From positions 992,001-1,056,000 of the forward strand of contig NHNW01000005.1 of the NCBI GenBank assembly GCA_002786025.1: 64,000 bases of DNA. Direction: 5' to 3'. Source of the stretch: Zasmidium citrigriseum. Taxonomy: Eukaryota > Ascomycota > Dothideomycetes > Mycosphaerellales > Mycosphaerellaceae. A program made the translations under genes and the position numbers. Positions 41,649 through 51,478 of the stretch are shown in pieces. Numbering within the stretch: the stretch's first letter is position 1; each line of letters opens with the position of its first letter. Below the pieces are notes generated by a model. The model was not told where the DNA came from and made no database searches. It worked only from the letters and a program-made list of their open reading frames with translations.

Positions 41649-42319
41649 CTAGTATCCCCTGCCTCTTCCTCTCGGTGCGCCGCGACCTCCGCCCCTGCTG
41701 AAGCCACCACTGCCTCCGCGACCACCGAATCCACCCCGCGCTCCTCCGCGGCCTGGTGGGCCACCACGTCCGCGCGGTGCGCCTCGTCCACCTCTTGGAG
41801 CGCCGCGACCGCCTCTACCTCCCACTCCGCCAGCACCTCTTGGCTTCTTGACCTTGGGCGCGCCTGGCGGAGGCTTGGGCTTGGGCAGGAACTTCTCGAG
41901 TGGCAAGAGCTTGTCGCCTCCGATGTAGAATTTGTCGCCGTTCTTGAAAGACGTCGCCTGGATACCCTCTTGCGGCTTGATAGTGAAGTAGACTTGGTTC
42001 AGCGGGCCGAGAATCTCGTCGACTTTGCCGATGGGCGTCTTGTTCTCGAGGTAGATCGGGGCGTTGAAGTAGGGGATCTTGGGGTTGATCGATTCGCAGA
42101 CCATCTCGCCCTCGGTTGCGTGCATGAAGCTGCCCATCTCTGTGTGAAATGTTAGCATGTCCCTTCCCACTCTTCTTGCCATGCCACATTCGTACCGTAG
42201 ACTTGGTCTGGTGGACCGTATGACTGCTGAAAACCACCACGACCGCCTCTTGCGCCACCTCTGAATCCACCGCGACCGCCGCGATCACCGCCGCCTCGAC
42301 CTCCACCGCGGAATGACAT
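41649..42319 (-). CDS. GAR1: H/ACA ribonucleoprotein subunit Gar1
   Basis: Two exons on the minus strand, 42319-42196 and 42139-41649, with a 56 nt intron (GTACGA donor, GCTAAC branch, CACAG acceptor); 204 residues. Gar1 is one of four core proteins of H/ACA snoRNPs that guide pseudouridylation of rRNA in the nucleolus. The product begins and ends in Gly/Arg-rich (RGG) tracts that flank the conserved core: [40 protein letters not shown], then [16 protein letters not shown] and [19 protein letters not shown]. Length matches yeast Gar1 (205). It is transcribed divergently from the RNA methyltransferase gene. Confidence 0.96.
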
Positions 42320-42747
42320 TTTGGCTTCTCTTTCGACCTCTCTTCACTCTCGCATCCACTAGCGCCGCTTTGGCTGAAAACGAATGTTAGTGACTGCCCG
42401 AATTCGCGATCGAGTTCCGGGCACTGGTGACGGCGTGTACGGCTGGTGTCGAATGTACTCAAGGGTGTGGTCGAAGAAGAGCAGGAGCTTCCGTCTCGAA
42501 TTTCTTCACACCGAGGGAAGCTACGCCGAACTTTAAATTTAGCGCTGGTGCCTCAGGCACGAAATGTCGACTTCACGTCTTAGGCAGCAAATCGTTTTCT
42601 CGATGGAAATCAACTCCTGCAAGGTTTCCCTTGCGGCATTTCAATCACAAGAAGGTTCGTCGATAACCGAGAAGCAGACTGCAATGTCACGACCACAGAA
42701 AAGCAGCCTTCATCTTTCCTCCCCGAGATAGAAAAAGCCAGGTCAAA
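42320..42747. promoter_or_regulatory. Divergent promoter region GAR1 / NSUN methyltransferase
   Basis: 428 bp between start codons of two genes of RNA modification facing apart, so a shared regulatory region is possible. No TATA box or dyad was recognised. Confidence 0.5.
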
Positions 42748-43920
42748 ATGACCAAGACTCGTCGAAACGGAGCCGCTTCCGCTGACGATGCCTTCAACCG
42801 CCACTATGCAGCTATATGGGGCGAAGAAAGATGGAATGGCTCGCTATATCCGGCCTTACTACAGCCAACTCGATATGCCTGTCTTCTAAATCGATACTCG
42901 CCACTGGATAACGCCGAACGGGCAATCGAGAATGCAGAAGTTGAGAATCGACCACTTAAACTCCCAGAATCAGCGGAAACTTCAGTCGATGGCTTGCGAC
43001 CCAATGTCATCGTAGGATACACCAAAGACGGATCAATATCAGACGTACCATTTCCTCCCCCTGACACCTCAGCCCGAGTCTCATCCCACTGGAACCTCGA
43101 CGGCGCCTCAGTCCTCGCAGCCACCCTCCTCAACATCCAACCCCAAGACAACATCCTCGACCTCTGCGCCGCCCCCGGCGGCAAATCCATAGTCCTCTCC
43201 CAGCGACTCTGGCCACACATGCACCTCGACGCCTCAAATCTCAAACAAAAAGTCCTAACAGATAAAATCCGCACGGGAAGCCTGCACTCCAACGAAGCCG
43301 ATGGAGCTCGGAATCGACGACTCGCAGAGAATTTAAAGGCGTATTTGCCGAAAGTGCTGTTCGATTCGGGACAGATTAAGGTTTTGAGGGTTGATGGGTC
43401 GAAGCCGAATGCGGAGTATGAGCTGAGGGTGAAGACGCCGACGGGGACGACGGGGTATGATAAGGTTCTTGTTGATGCGCCCTGTTCGTCGGAGAGACAT
43501 ATCATCCATGCCCATGCGAGAGCCGTGGCAGCGGGCAGAGTTGCAGATGAGATGGCGAATTGGAGACCCGGGTCCTCGAAGCGATTGGCGAAGACGCAGA
43601 TTGATCTCTTGATGACTGGGCTCAAAGCTGCTAATGTTGGTGCTACGGTTGTGTATGCGACGTGCTCGATTGAGCCGACGGAGAATGATGGGGTGGTTGA
43701 GAAGGTGCTTGCGCAGGTGGAGAAGGAGAGGAAGAAAGGTATTAAGTGGAGTGTGAAGGTTGGGTTTAATGCAGGGAGTGGTGATGCGGAGCTGGAGTCT
43801 GAGATTGAGAAGAGTTGGGCTGAGAGTACGAAGTATGGCTGGATTGCTTTGCCAGATCATCCTGGCGGCGGGAAATGGGGACCGCTCTTCTTTGCGGTCT
43901 TGACCAAGACCAGTTCATGA
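42748..43920 (+). CDS. NOL1/NOP2/Sun-family RNA m5C methyltransferase (NSUN3/4-like)
   Basis: A single exon of 390 residues. The SAM-binding motif LDLCAAPGGKS is at about 137-147. Motif IV is VDAPCSSERH (243-251), with Cys247 in the position of the release cysteine. Motif VI is VVYATCSIEP (301-310), with Cys306 as the probable catalytic nucleophile. The short N-terminus without a PUA domain and the DRH/ERH after the PCSS motif point to the NSUN3/NSUN4 branch, which methylates mitochondrial rRNA or tRNA. No clear mitochondrial presequence is seen, though the first 12 residues are basic. The substrate is therefore open. Confidence 0.88.
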   Translation: MTKTRRNGAASADDAFNRHYAAIWGEERWNGSLYPALLQPTRYACLLNRYSPLDNAERAIENAEVENRPLKLPESAETSVDGLRPNVIVGYTKDGSISDVPFPPPDTSARVSSHWNLDGASVLAATLLNIQPQDNILDLCAAPGGKSIVLSQRLWPHMHLDASNLKQKVLTDKIRTGSLHSNEADGARNRRLAENLKAYLPKVLFDSGQIKVLRVDGSKPNAEYELRVKTPTGTTGYDKVLVDAPCSSERHIIHAHARAVAAGRVADEMANWRPGSSKRLAKTQIDLLMTGLKAANVGATVVYATCSIEPTENDGVVEKVLAQVEKERKKGIKWSVKVGFNAGSGDAELESEIEKSWAESTKYGWIALPDHPGGGKWGPLFFAVLTKTSS

Positions 43921-44314
43921 ATCAACAAAATATCGGGGGGAACATCTGAAGATCGTTGATGAGAGGAGTGTTTCATAGCGTGTCTTCACAGAGCACCTCG
44001 AGGAAATCTACTTCTAGTCCACCCTGGCCGTACAAGATGGCCCCCAAAGACATCCTAATGCGTCCCTATCATACATCACCGGTAAGCCCTCGTCTCGGAG
44101 CTGGCAAAGCCATTTGAGTTGCTTCACTTCAACCCTTTCTCCCTGCCAGTCCGCGGCTACTTTCCAAAGATACCTCGTCGCCATGGCTTGCGTGTACCGC
44201 GAAACCAATAGCCAATATCGATGGCAACTTTTTCGTCTTCACTCAACTACTCCCAACTCGCATCCAATGCTGTTTTAGTTAATCCTTCCAAGGCTTGATT
44301 CAACACCTTAGAGT
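43921..44314. other. Convergent 3' intergenic region
   Basis: About 390 bases between the stop codons of the methyltransferase gene and the minus-strand rhomboid gene. Only short frames; nothing recognised. Confidence 0.5.
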
Positions 44315-45244
44315 CTAGCGCCGCGAAGCTCTCCGAAGGATCGCAGAAATCCCACCAATTCTACTCAAGAACACAGCGTAGAACGCAGCCCCAAAAACAG
44401 CTCCACCCAGATGTGCAGAATGGCCAATCCGACTGGTAGCAGAGTCGAGGTAATACGAGTCGATCGCAAAGTAGAGCCCGGTAATCACCCAGAGAGGTAC
44501 AGCAACCGGAATGAAGAATAGGTTCATCGGCGTGGTGGGAGCCAGACAAGTCGCAGCTGCTCCCATTCCCATTACCATACCGCTGGCGCCAAGAGCGACG
44601 TGAATTTGACGGACGACTGTTGAGTTGTTCATCCGCGCCCAGAATCCATCGTCCTTTCTCGGTTGACGTTGAGGTTGGACTTTCGACCGTATGTGATAGA
44701 GCCATGCGAACGAACCCGCAGCAGCGCTCCCAAGTGCCAAAGCAATGACCTTCGCAGGACCGACCCCAGGGATAAAGCTCATGATACTGCCGAAAGCATG
44801 CAGTCCGACCATGTTGAAGATGAAGTGACTCGGATCGCGATGCGAGAAGGCGGAGGTGATCAGGGTCCATGTTCGGCCGGCTTGAATGTTGCCTTCTTGC
44901 AAGGTGGCGTTCTCGAATAGCTGTCGTTCGAGCTTCCTGTCTTTATTCGCCTGAGCGTACTGCCAGGCTCCAAACACGGCGGTGTTGAGGCCGATGATGG
45001 TCCAGATGACTGGCATGACGCCTGGTGTTGGGCGTGGGTAGAACATGCCCTGGCTGAAGGAACGGCGGGAGAGAGAATCGAAGATGCTGGGTCGAGGTCT
45101 TGATACTGATGACTGAGAGAAGAAGGAAGCCATTTTTGAAGAGGTTTGGAAGCTACGCGCTTGCCTTGAGGCTCCCGGCGCTTGAAGTTGGCTTCTCAGA
45201 CGAGCAAGTATGCTCTGCGCCGCTCGGGGTCTTGCAGCGTGCAT
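44315..45244 (-). CDS. Rhomboid serine protease, probably mitochondrial
   Basis: A single exon of 309 residues. The N-terminus is rich in Arg, Ala and Ser without acidic residues for about 50 residues, as in a mitochondrial presequence. The rhomboid core shows GRTWTLITSAFSHRDPSHFIFNM (the WR...HxxxN region of the second helix), the catalytic GASG with Ser221, and HSAHLGG with His278. Six or seven hydrophobic helices are present. The order and the presequence suggest a relative of yeast Pcp1 or PARL, inner-membrane proteases that cut Mgm1-type dynamins and cytochrome c peroxidase; that assignment is inferred. It is transcribed divergently from DHH1. Confidence 0.88.
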   Translation of the reverse strand: MHAARPRAAQSILARLRSQLQAPGASRQARSFQTSSKMASFFSQSSVSRPRPSIFDSLSRRSFSQGMFYPRPTPGVMPVIWTIIGLNTAVFGAWQYAQANKDRKLERQLFENATLQEGNIQAGRTWTLITSAFSHRDPSHFIFNMVGLHAFGSIMSFIPGVGPAKVIALALGSAAAGSFAWLYHIRSKVQPQRQPRKDDGFWARMNNSTVVRQIHVALGASGMVMGMGAAATCLAPTTPMNLFFIPVAVPLWVITGLYFAIDSYYLDSATSRIGHSAHLGGAVFGAAFYAVFLSRIGGISAILRRASRR

Positions 45245-46050
45245 CTATTTTGTCAGGTCAGGTCAGATGAGATGTTTCGATGAAGATGATGTTACGAGAT
45301 AGACGGAAGAAGAGATGATGAAAAGGCGGAGACAGTGCTGTATATCGTCCTCGCAGGGGCCATGCCGCTGTTACACAAGGTGGATACCAGAAATGTGATG
45401 AGGGAGGCGCAGTCGTGATGCAACGAGAACAGATTTCAACATACGATTGTCGCTAGGAGGCGTCTGCGATGTCAGAATGTCATGGAAGCGATGTCCCCAT
45501 TAGTGGTCAGCACATGTGACGATGAAGAGGACGTGGAATTGAGTTCGGGACTGTTTCTGCGTGAATGCCTGGCGCGGGGCGCATTGACCTCCACGGCGGC
45601 TTCAATCTTCAAGCCAGATGCTTGCTGTGCACCTCACACACACCACACTCCAATCCAAGACCTAGGATCACGCCTCCGCCCACCAACCCGAAGCTATCTG
45701 AATACCACGACCGCCGTGCCAGTGCCGGTGCCATTGTAGACCGCCGGACTGCATCTTGACCACAGGCCAAGACCATACTGATCCTTGTGCCCTCAGGTCT
45801 TTCACACCTCCAGACTCTGCACGCACGTCAGTGCTGCCTCGAACGCACCTCCACTACATAGCAGCCCAATTGGCGACTCTCAGCGGGCACGCTGCCGAAC
45901 AACACCCTCCTCTTGCTGGCGCCTCAAAGTGTTTCTACAGCCTTCCACAGCTGACCAGGCACACTGCTTGAGCCGACTCTTTGGCACGACGACCGCACGA
46001 CAAAAGAGCACATTGAGTGCCACACACACATCTCACCCACAACACGCGCA
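45245..46050. promoter_or_regulatory. Divergent promoter region rhomboid / DHH1
   Basis: About 800 bp between two start codons facing apart. The part near 45580-46020 contains C- and CA-rich tracts on the plus strand, compatible with a long DHH1 leader. Short frames only. Confidence 0.5.
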
Positions 46051-47604
46051 ATGGCGTCCGAGCTGGCCAACAAGCTCGAGGCGACCTCACTCGACGATGC
46101 ATCAGCTTCAGGTGACTGGAAGTCTGGGCTGAACGCCCCGCCGAAAGACGGCAGACAACAGACGGAGGATGTGACAGCCACCAAGGGCTTAGAGTTTGAA
46201 GAGTTCTATCTGAAGCGCGAGCTTTTGATGGGCATCTATGAAGCGGGGTTTGAGAAGCCCTCACCCATCCAAGAAGAGACGATTCCTGTTGCGCTTTCTG
46301 GTCGCGACGTATTGGCACGTGCCAAGAACGGCACTGGAAAGACGGCGGCCTTTGTCATACCCACACTTGAGCGCATCAACCCCAAATCCGACAAGATCCA
46401 GGCTCTGCTGCTGGTGCCAACCAGAGAGCTGGCCCTCCAAACCTCGCAAGTATGCAAGACTCTTGGCAAGCACCTTGGAATCAACGTCATGGTCACCACT
46501 GGAGGCACTGGTCTGCGAGAAGATATCATTCGACTGAGCGACCCGGTCCACATTGTTGTTGGCACTCCGGGGCGTATTCTGGATTTGGCAGGCAAGGGGG
46601 TTGCCGATCTTTCAGAAGTCAAGACATTCGTCATGGACGAGGCCGACAAGCTTCTTTCGCCTGAGTTCACGGTCACTATCGAGCAATTGCTCAAGTTCCA
46701 CCCCAAGGACAGGCAGGTCATGCTGTTCTCCGCTACTTTCCCCGTGGTGGTGAAGGATTTCAAGGACAAACACATGAGCGATCCCCACGAGATCAATTTG
46801 ATGGACGAGCTTACGCTCCGTGGTATCACGCAATACTACGCTTTCGTTGAAGAGAAGCAGAAGGTGCACTGCCTCAATACGCTCTTCAGCAGACTCCAGA
46901 TCAACCAGTCCATCATCTTCTGCAACAGCACCACTCGTGTGGAGCTGCTCGCGAAGAAGATCACCGAACTTGGCTACTCGTGTTTCTATTCGCACGCGAA
47001 GATGCTGCAACACCATCGCAACCGCGTTTTCCACGACTTCCGCAACGGCGCTATGCGCAACCTCGTCTGTTCTGACTTGTTGACCCGTGGTATTGACATC
47101 CAAGCGGTCAACGTGGTTATCAACTTCGACTTTCCCAAGAATGCCGAGACCTACCTCCACCGTATCGGTCGTTCTGGCCGCTTTGGACATCTCGGTCTCG
47201 CCATCAATTTGATCAATTGGGACGACAGGTTCAATCTCTACCGCATCGAGCAGGAGCTCGGCACTGAGATTAAGCCAATCCCTCCATCTATCGACAAGAA
47301 GCTTTATGTCTACGACACCCCCGAGAACATTCCTCGACCAATCAGCTCGGCCCCAGCACAGAGGCAGCAATCAGGACAACAGGGCAGGCAGCAGGGCAAC
47401 GGACAGGACTTGCAGAATCCTGCCAATCGCACCACTGGTGGATACCGCGGAGGCAGAGGAGGTGGATACGGCGCTGGCAGAGGCCGTGGAGGACCTCGCA
47501 ACGACCAGAACGGATTCCAGGGACAACAGAGGCAGGGCGGCTACCAACAGCGGCCAAATCAGCAGCAGATGGCGCCGGCTGGTCCGCCCGCGGCTCAGGC
47601 CTAG
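46051..47604 (+). CDS. DHH1: DEAD-box RNA helicase Dhh1 (DDX6 family)
   Basis: A single exon of 517 residues. The Q motif is [11 protein letters not shown], the P-loop AKNGTGKT at 91-98, then [21 protein letters not shown] at 196-199 and SAT at 227-229. The second RecA domain shows [49 protein letters not shown] and [13 protein letters not shown]. Together these are specific to the Dhh1/DDX6/RCK branch, which represses translation and activates decapping in P-bodies. The C-terminal 80 residues are Gln/Gly/Arg-rich and disordered, a usual extension in filamentous fungi. An intron-free gene with a long leader. Confidence 0.97.
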   Translation: MASELANKLEATSLDDASASGDWKSGLNAPPKDGRQQTEDVTATKGLEFEEFYLKRELLMGIYEAGFEKPSPIQEETIPVALSGRDVLARAKNGTGKTAAFVIPTLERINPKSDKIQALLLVPTRELALQTSQVCKTLGKHLGINVMVTTGGTGLREDIIRLSDPVHIVVGTPGRILDLAGKGVADLSEVKTFVMDEADKLLSPEFTVTIEQLLKFHPKDRQVMLFSATFPVVVKDFKDKHMSDPHEINLMDELTLRGITQYYAFVEEKQKVHCLNTLFSRLQINQSIIFCNSTTRVELLAKKITELGYSCFYSHAKMLQHHRNRVFHDFRNGAMRNLVCSDLLTRGIDIQAVNVVINFDFPKNAETYLHRIGRSGRFGHLGLAINLINWDDRFNLYRIEQELGTEIKPIPPSIDKKLYVYDTPENIPRPISSAPAQRQQSGQQGRQQGNGQDLQNPANRTTGGYRGGRGGGYGAGRGRGGPRNDQNGFQGQQRQGGYQQRPNQQQMAPAGPPAAQA

Positions 47605-49157
47605 CAGGCTTGAGCTTCCGAATGACCAATCTAGCGCGATCTGTAGGAGTATGACGGGCGTTTTGGGTGGAGTTTCAAACAGAAAGGCGGACTGCTGGCC
47701 GGCGTGCCAGCTGGAGTTTTCAAGGGCATGACTGATGATACCCGGTTCTTACGTTCCGGTGTGTTTTACGTTTCGAACGAGATGTGGATCTACGGCCTGA
47801 CGACCCCGGCTGGTAGACGACTGCATCGCTATCCTTCTACGATCTTCCTCTCGACACACAAGCACTCTACCGATTCTCGGCCTTTCGGCTCTACAGGACG
47901 CGGATCCTCGAACCCCCAACATCACAACAATCGACTTTCACGAAGAAGTATAACATTACACTGCTGGATTTCACTGGTCTTGCCGACCCACAAGACCAAC
48001 CACACGACCACTTCGACAACAGCTTTCACCCATGGACGAAACTGCCACTGTCTGCTTTCTGAGTGCTACTGCATGGCTCACATCGACCACGTTGATCACA
48101 TCTTCTTCACTCTCTCAGAAGGTGCCGGATCAGTCCAGATGACGGATCTCTTGGAGCTTCAACTTCTTTGCGAGAAGCATTGCTACTGTATTTCGACTTG
48201 AAAAGACTTTCGAAAATTGTTCTTGCAGGGAAGGTTGTGGTGAAGGGAGAACGGTCTGGTAGAAAGAAATCAAAAAAGCTTTTTGGGAGGAGCAGGTTGA
48301 GCGGTGGGGGACGAATTTGCATGGTCTTGCTGGAGGAATCTCTGGATTTCGCTGGCTTTTGCTATGTACGCTGCTCAATGGCAAATAATTTTTCCTTTCA
48401 TCTATCGTCGCCTTCGTTTCGTCTGTAAGAAGTGCGCTGTGTCCATTGGGGTGGATTACCTCCCCAGCTGCATCCCAAGCCCGAGAAGCCAGATCTAGAC
48501 CACCGTTACCGCCAACGCGCCCAGCCAACTCGAATCGCAGCCAGAGCGTCTTGTGGGAGTCGAACTGTTCATTGTAGCAGGTGATGGCGCTCCTGTTCAT
48601 CGATGCAGAGATGTTGAAGAGGAGATTCGGGATTGTGGAAAGAATGATGGGTGGTGCCACCTCTTGCGACGCTTGCGCTGCTCCCTTGTTGATGCCAGGA
48701 AAGTCTAATCGAAAACTTCTTACCTTGGTGGCAGGCAGCGATGCATTGAAGAGTCATCAGAACAGACTAAACCTGATGATCACATGGCCAAAATCGGATT
48801 GAACACGTGCAATAGTAGTAACAGTTTGATGCGAAGGCAAGGAGAGGCAGGGCAGACCGCGTGACCTTCGCATGGAAAACGGTGGTGGACTGAGCGGCAA
48901 TCGTTGCAAGAGTGTGCTGAAGGCAGGCGCTTGCAGCCAAACAACAACATTTTGCATCTCCAGCGTCGCGTAGTAGAAACAATGCCGAGGAGAGAAATGG
49001 CATTGTAGTGAGAGTGCAGCACAGAAAGGAGCATGGCCATCGCCAACGCACTCTGGACTCGAAGTCTGCTGCGGTGTTGTTTTGATTGGCCTGCTTTGGG
49101 CTAGCTCGCGACTTCCCTGCGCGTGATAAGCTGGAAAGCGCAGCCAGGAGCTCCTGC
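47605..49157. other. Intergenic region DHH1 to histone H1, with a possible minus-strand gene remnant
   Basis: About 1.55 kb. On the minus strand a frame is open from 48753 to a stop at 48130. Its upper part (SFRLDFPGINKGAAQASQEV, then IILSTIPNLLFNISASMNRS and KTLWLRFELAGRVGGNGG) has coding-like composition, but there is no ATG near its start and the lower part looks random. It could be an exon of an unrecognised gene or a relic. The rest holds the DHH1 3' end and the upstream region of histone H1. Confidence 0.25.
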
Positions 49158-49163
49158 TATAAA
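49158..49163 (+). promoter_or_regulatory. TATA box of histone H1
   Basis: TATAAA 154 bases before the H1 start codon, followed by a C-rich leader. Spacing is compatible with a leader of roughly 100 nt. Confidence 0.45.
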
Positions 49164-49316
49164 TTCGAAGGACCCCACTGCTCCCGCAGCTTCGCTGCCG
49201 TTTCCTCGACTCCCAAGACCACCACCACAACAACGCGTCGACAAACCCCGTACATTACTACGATCAATCGATTCTCCGGCCCATCGACTATCTCGTCAAT
49301 CGATCCAACTTCCAAA

Positions 49317-50540
49317 ATGCCTCCCAAGAAGACTGCAACCGGCGCCTCCAAGAAGGCTACCACCGCCGCCCACCCTTCCTACCAAGGTGCGTCTTCACCG
49401 TCGACTCCTGATCGCAGCCTTTGTCGCGGCGACTTGGGTCAGCTTCTATCGTGTTCGCCAGTCACTGACGAGTATATCCTGCAGACATGATCAAGGAGGC
49501 CATCATCAGCGTAAGTTGACCTCTCCCGGCGCAAACAGTTTGGTCGTCCTCGTGATGGTCAGATTGCGACGTGCAACACGTTCGATTGCATTCTATGCGC
49601 CATGAACGAACAATTGTTTTGAAACTTTGACTGACGCGTCTTCTGATGCAGTTGAAAGAGCGTCAAGGTTCTTCGTAAGTCATCACCACCACCTCGCCGT
49701 CGCCGGCGCTACCCAGTTTGGCAAGAGCTCGGCGCGGTCAAGACTCGACCATTCGCTAACACGGTGCTCGCACAACAGTCGCCAGGCCCTCAAGAAGTAC
49801 GTCCTGGCCAACAACAACCTCGCCGGTACCACCGATGCGTCATTCACGTCGCTTTTCAACAAGGCCCTCCAGAAGGGCACAGAAACCGGCGTGTTCGCGC
49901 GCCCGAAGGGTACGTCAAACCGAACGATCATCACAACTCCCCTTTGCCTTGTCGATTCAACGATTGATGTTCTGAGACTCTCCGTCTCATCGACATCATC
50001 AATCCAACACATCTCGCCCGAATACCTCACGTCTTGTCATCACCTTACTGACGTTGCTGCCGCCTTTAGGTGCCTCCGGCACAGTGAAGCTTGCTGCACC
50101 AGGCAAGACCGCCGACAAGCCCGCCGCGAAGACCACCAAGGCCCCTGCTGCTAAGAAGACTGCCACCAAGACTGCTGCCACCAAGAAGGCTCCTGCGAAG
50201 AAGACAGCAACGAAGACCACCAAGGCCAAGACTACCACGAAGAAGGCCCCAGCCAAGAAGACCACAACCAAGAGCAAGGCCAACACTGGCAAGGCACGCA
50301 AGACCCCAGCTGCTGTATGTTCTACCATTTCGACGTACACTTCGTCATCGCCCAAAACTAACATCGTCACAGGCCCCTGCCGTTGAGGAGAAGGCTCCTG
50401 TTGTTCTTGGCAAGACCAAGTCTGGCCGCGTCACCAAGTCGAGCAAGCCCCAACCTGTCGCCAAGACGATTGCACCCAAGAAGAAGGCTGCTGCAAAGAA
50501 GGCAACGCCCAAGAAGTCTGCGACGCCGAAGAAGGCATAA
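49317..50540 (+). CDS. Linker histone H1
   Basis: Six exons: 49317-49386, 49485-49510, 49652-49674, 49779-49909, 50070-50314 and 50373-50540; 220 residues. The reconstructed protein begins MPPKKTATGASKKATTAAHP, then the winged-helix globular domain: SYQDMIKEAIISLKERQGSS, RQALKKYVLANNNLAGTTDA, FTSLFNKALQKGTETGVFAR. The tail is rich in KKAPAKK and KKTATKT units, as in linker histones that bind DNA entering and leaving the nucleosome. Exons 2 and 3 are only 26 and 23 nt. All junctions have GT...AG and keep the frame. The intron-rich gene contrasts with core histones, and is usual for fungal H1. Confidence 0.94.
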
Positions 50541-51478
50541 GCAGGTTCCCTTTCGGTTGTTGTTGATTGTCAAGAATACTATTGTATGACGACCTCGGAG
50601 TGTACGTTGACGCCGATGTCACCTCCTTTTGTGGCCGATGCCAGTGGTGGTCGGCTTGAGGAGAGGGACGTGACGGATGGGGCGTAAGGGCGTCGAACGA
50701 GAGTCGATTGATGTGTGATACCAAGTGCGTATGGTTTCTTCAAGGGCTTCGGGTGTGCAAGGGATGGCTTTTGTTGGATGTGTTAATGGCGTGCCACTGA
50801 GATGGAAGGCGTTTACGGCTGTTATGAGAGATGTCACTATGGGACCGCGTACATAGGCTGACACGAATTTCCCATTTTCCCATGCTTGAGCTTCATCCTC
50901 CATCTATTCATCATTGACATTCGATGTCTTCAAAGTCGCAATTGAGGACTACAGTGAACGCCACCAGTTCTGTAGACATGTCATGTGAAGTTATACTGCC
51001 AATTCCAGCAATCAGAAAAATCACCGGCATCACATGTCGTCGCTCGTATAGCTTCACACGTGTGCCAGTGGTTTGTTGACGCGGGTCGGGCGGTCGGGTG
51101 CGCTTGGGCCACCAGCCGGGAGTTAGCCATCCGGTCTTGGGCTTGGAAAGCGACGACCACCGCCTGCAAACACGAAGCGGCCGCAGCGCAGCACGACTCT
51201 CACACACGCAACCACCCACCACATAGCGCCCTCCTTCTTCTTCTGCGGGCATCGACGGGTCTATCGCAGCATACATTGCTCTCCTGCCGCCGCACCAGCG
51301 ACCGAGCCAGCACCAGGGCCCGGCAGGGAGCTATTCTTGGGCACCGACAAACACTCTGGCGACCACGGCAGCGATTCGACCCCGGGAAGGGGACAGCGAT
51401 GTGGCCGCGCCCGCTGGAGCTGCTGCGACGGCCCTGAGGAAGAGCACCGAGCTGGATCTTCATGCCGGCCACATTTTC
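50541..51478. other. Intergenic region and leader of MSS4
   Basis: About 940 bases between histone H1 and the MSS4 start. The MSS4 reading frame stays open upstream of 51479 for some distance but without an ATG, so an upstream exon or a non-ATG start cannot be excluded. Nothing else recognised. Confidence 0.5.

Noticed and set aside
46612..47370. A 252-codon minus-strand frame inside DHH1
   Set aside because: Antisense shadow of the helicase core, which is highly conserved on the plus strand.
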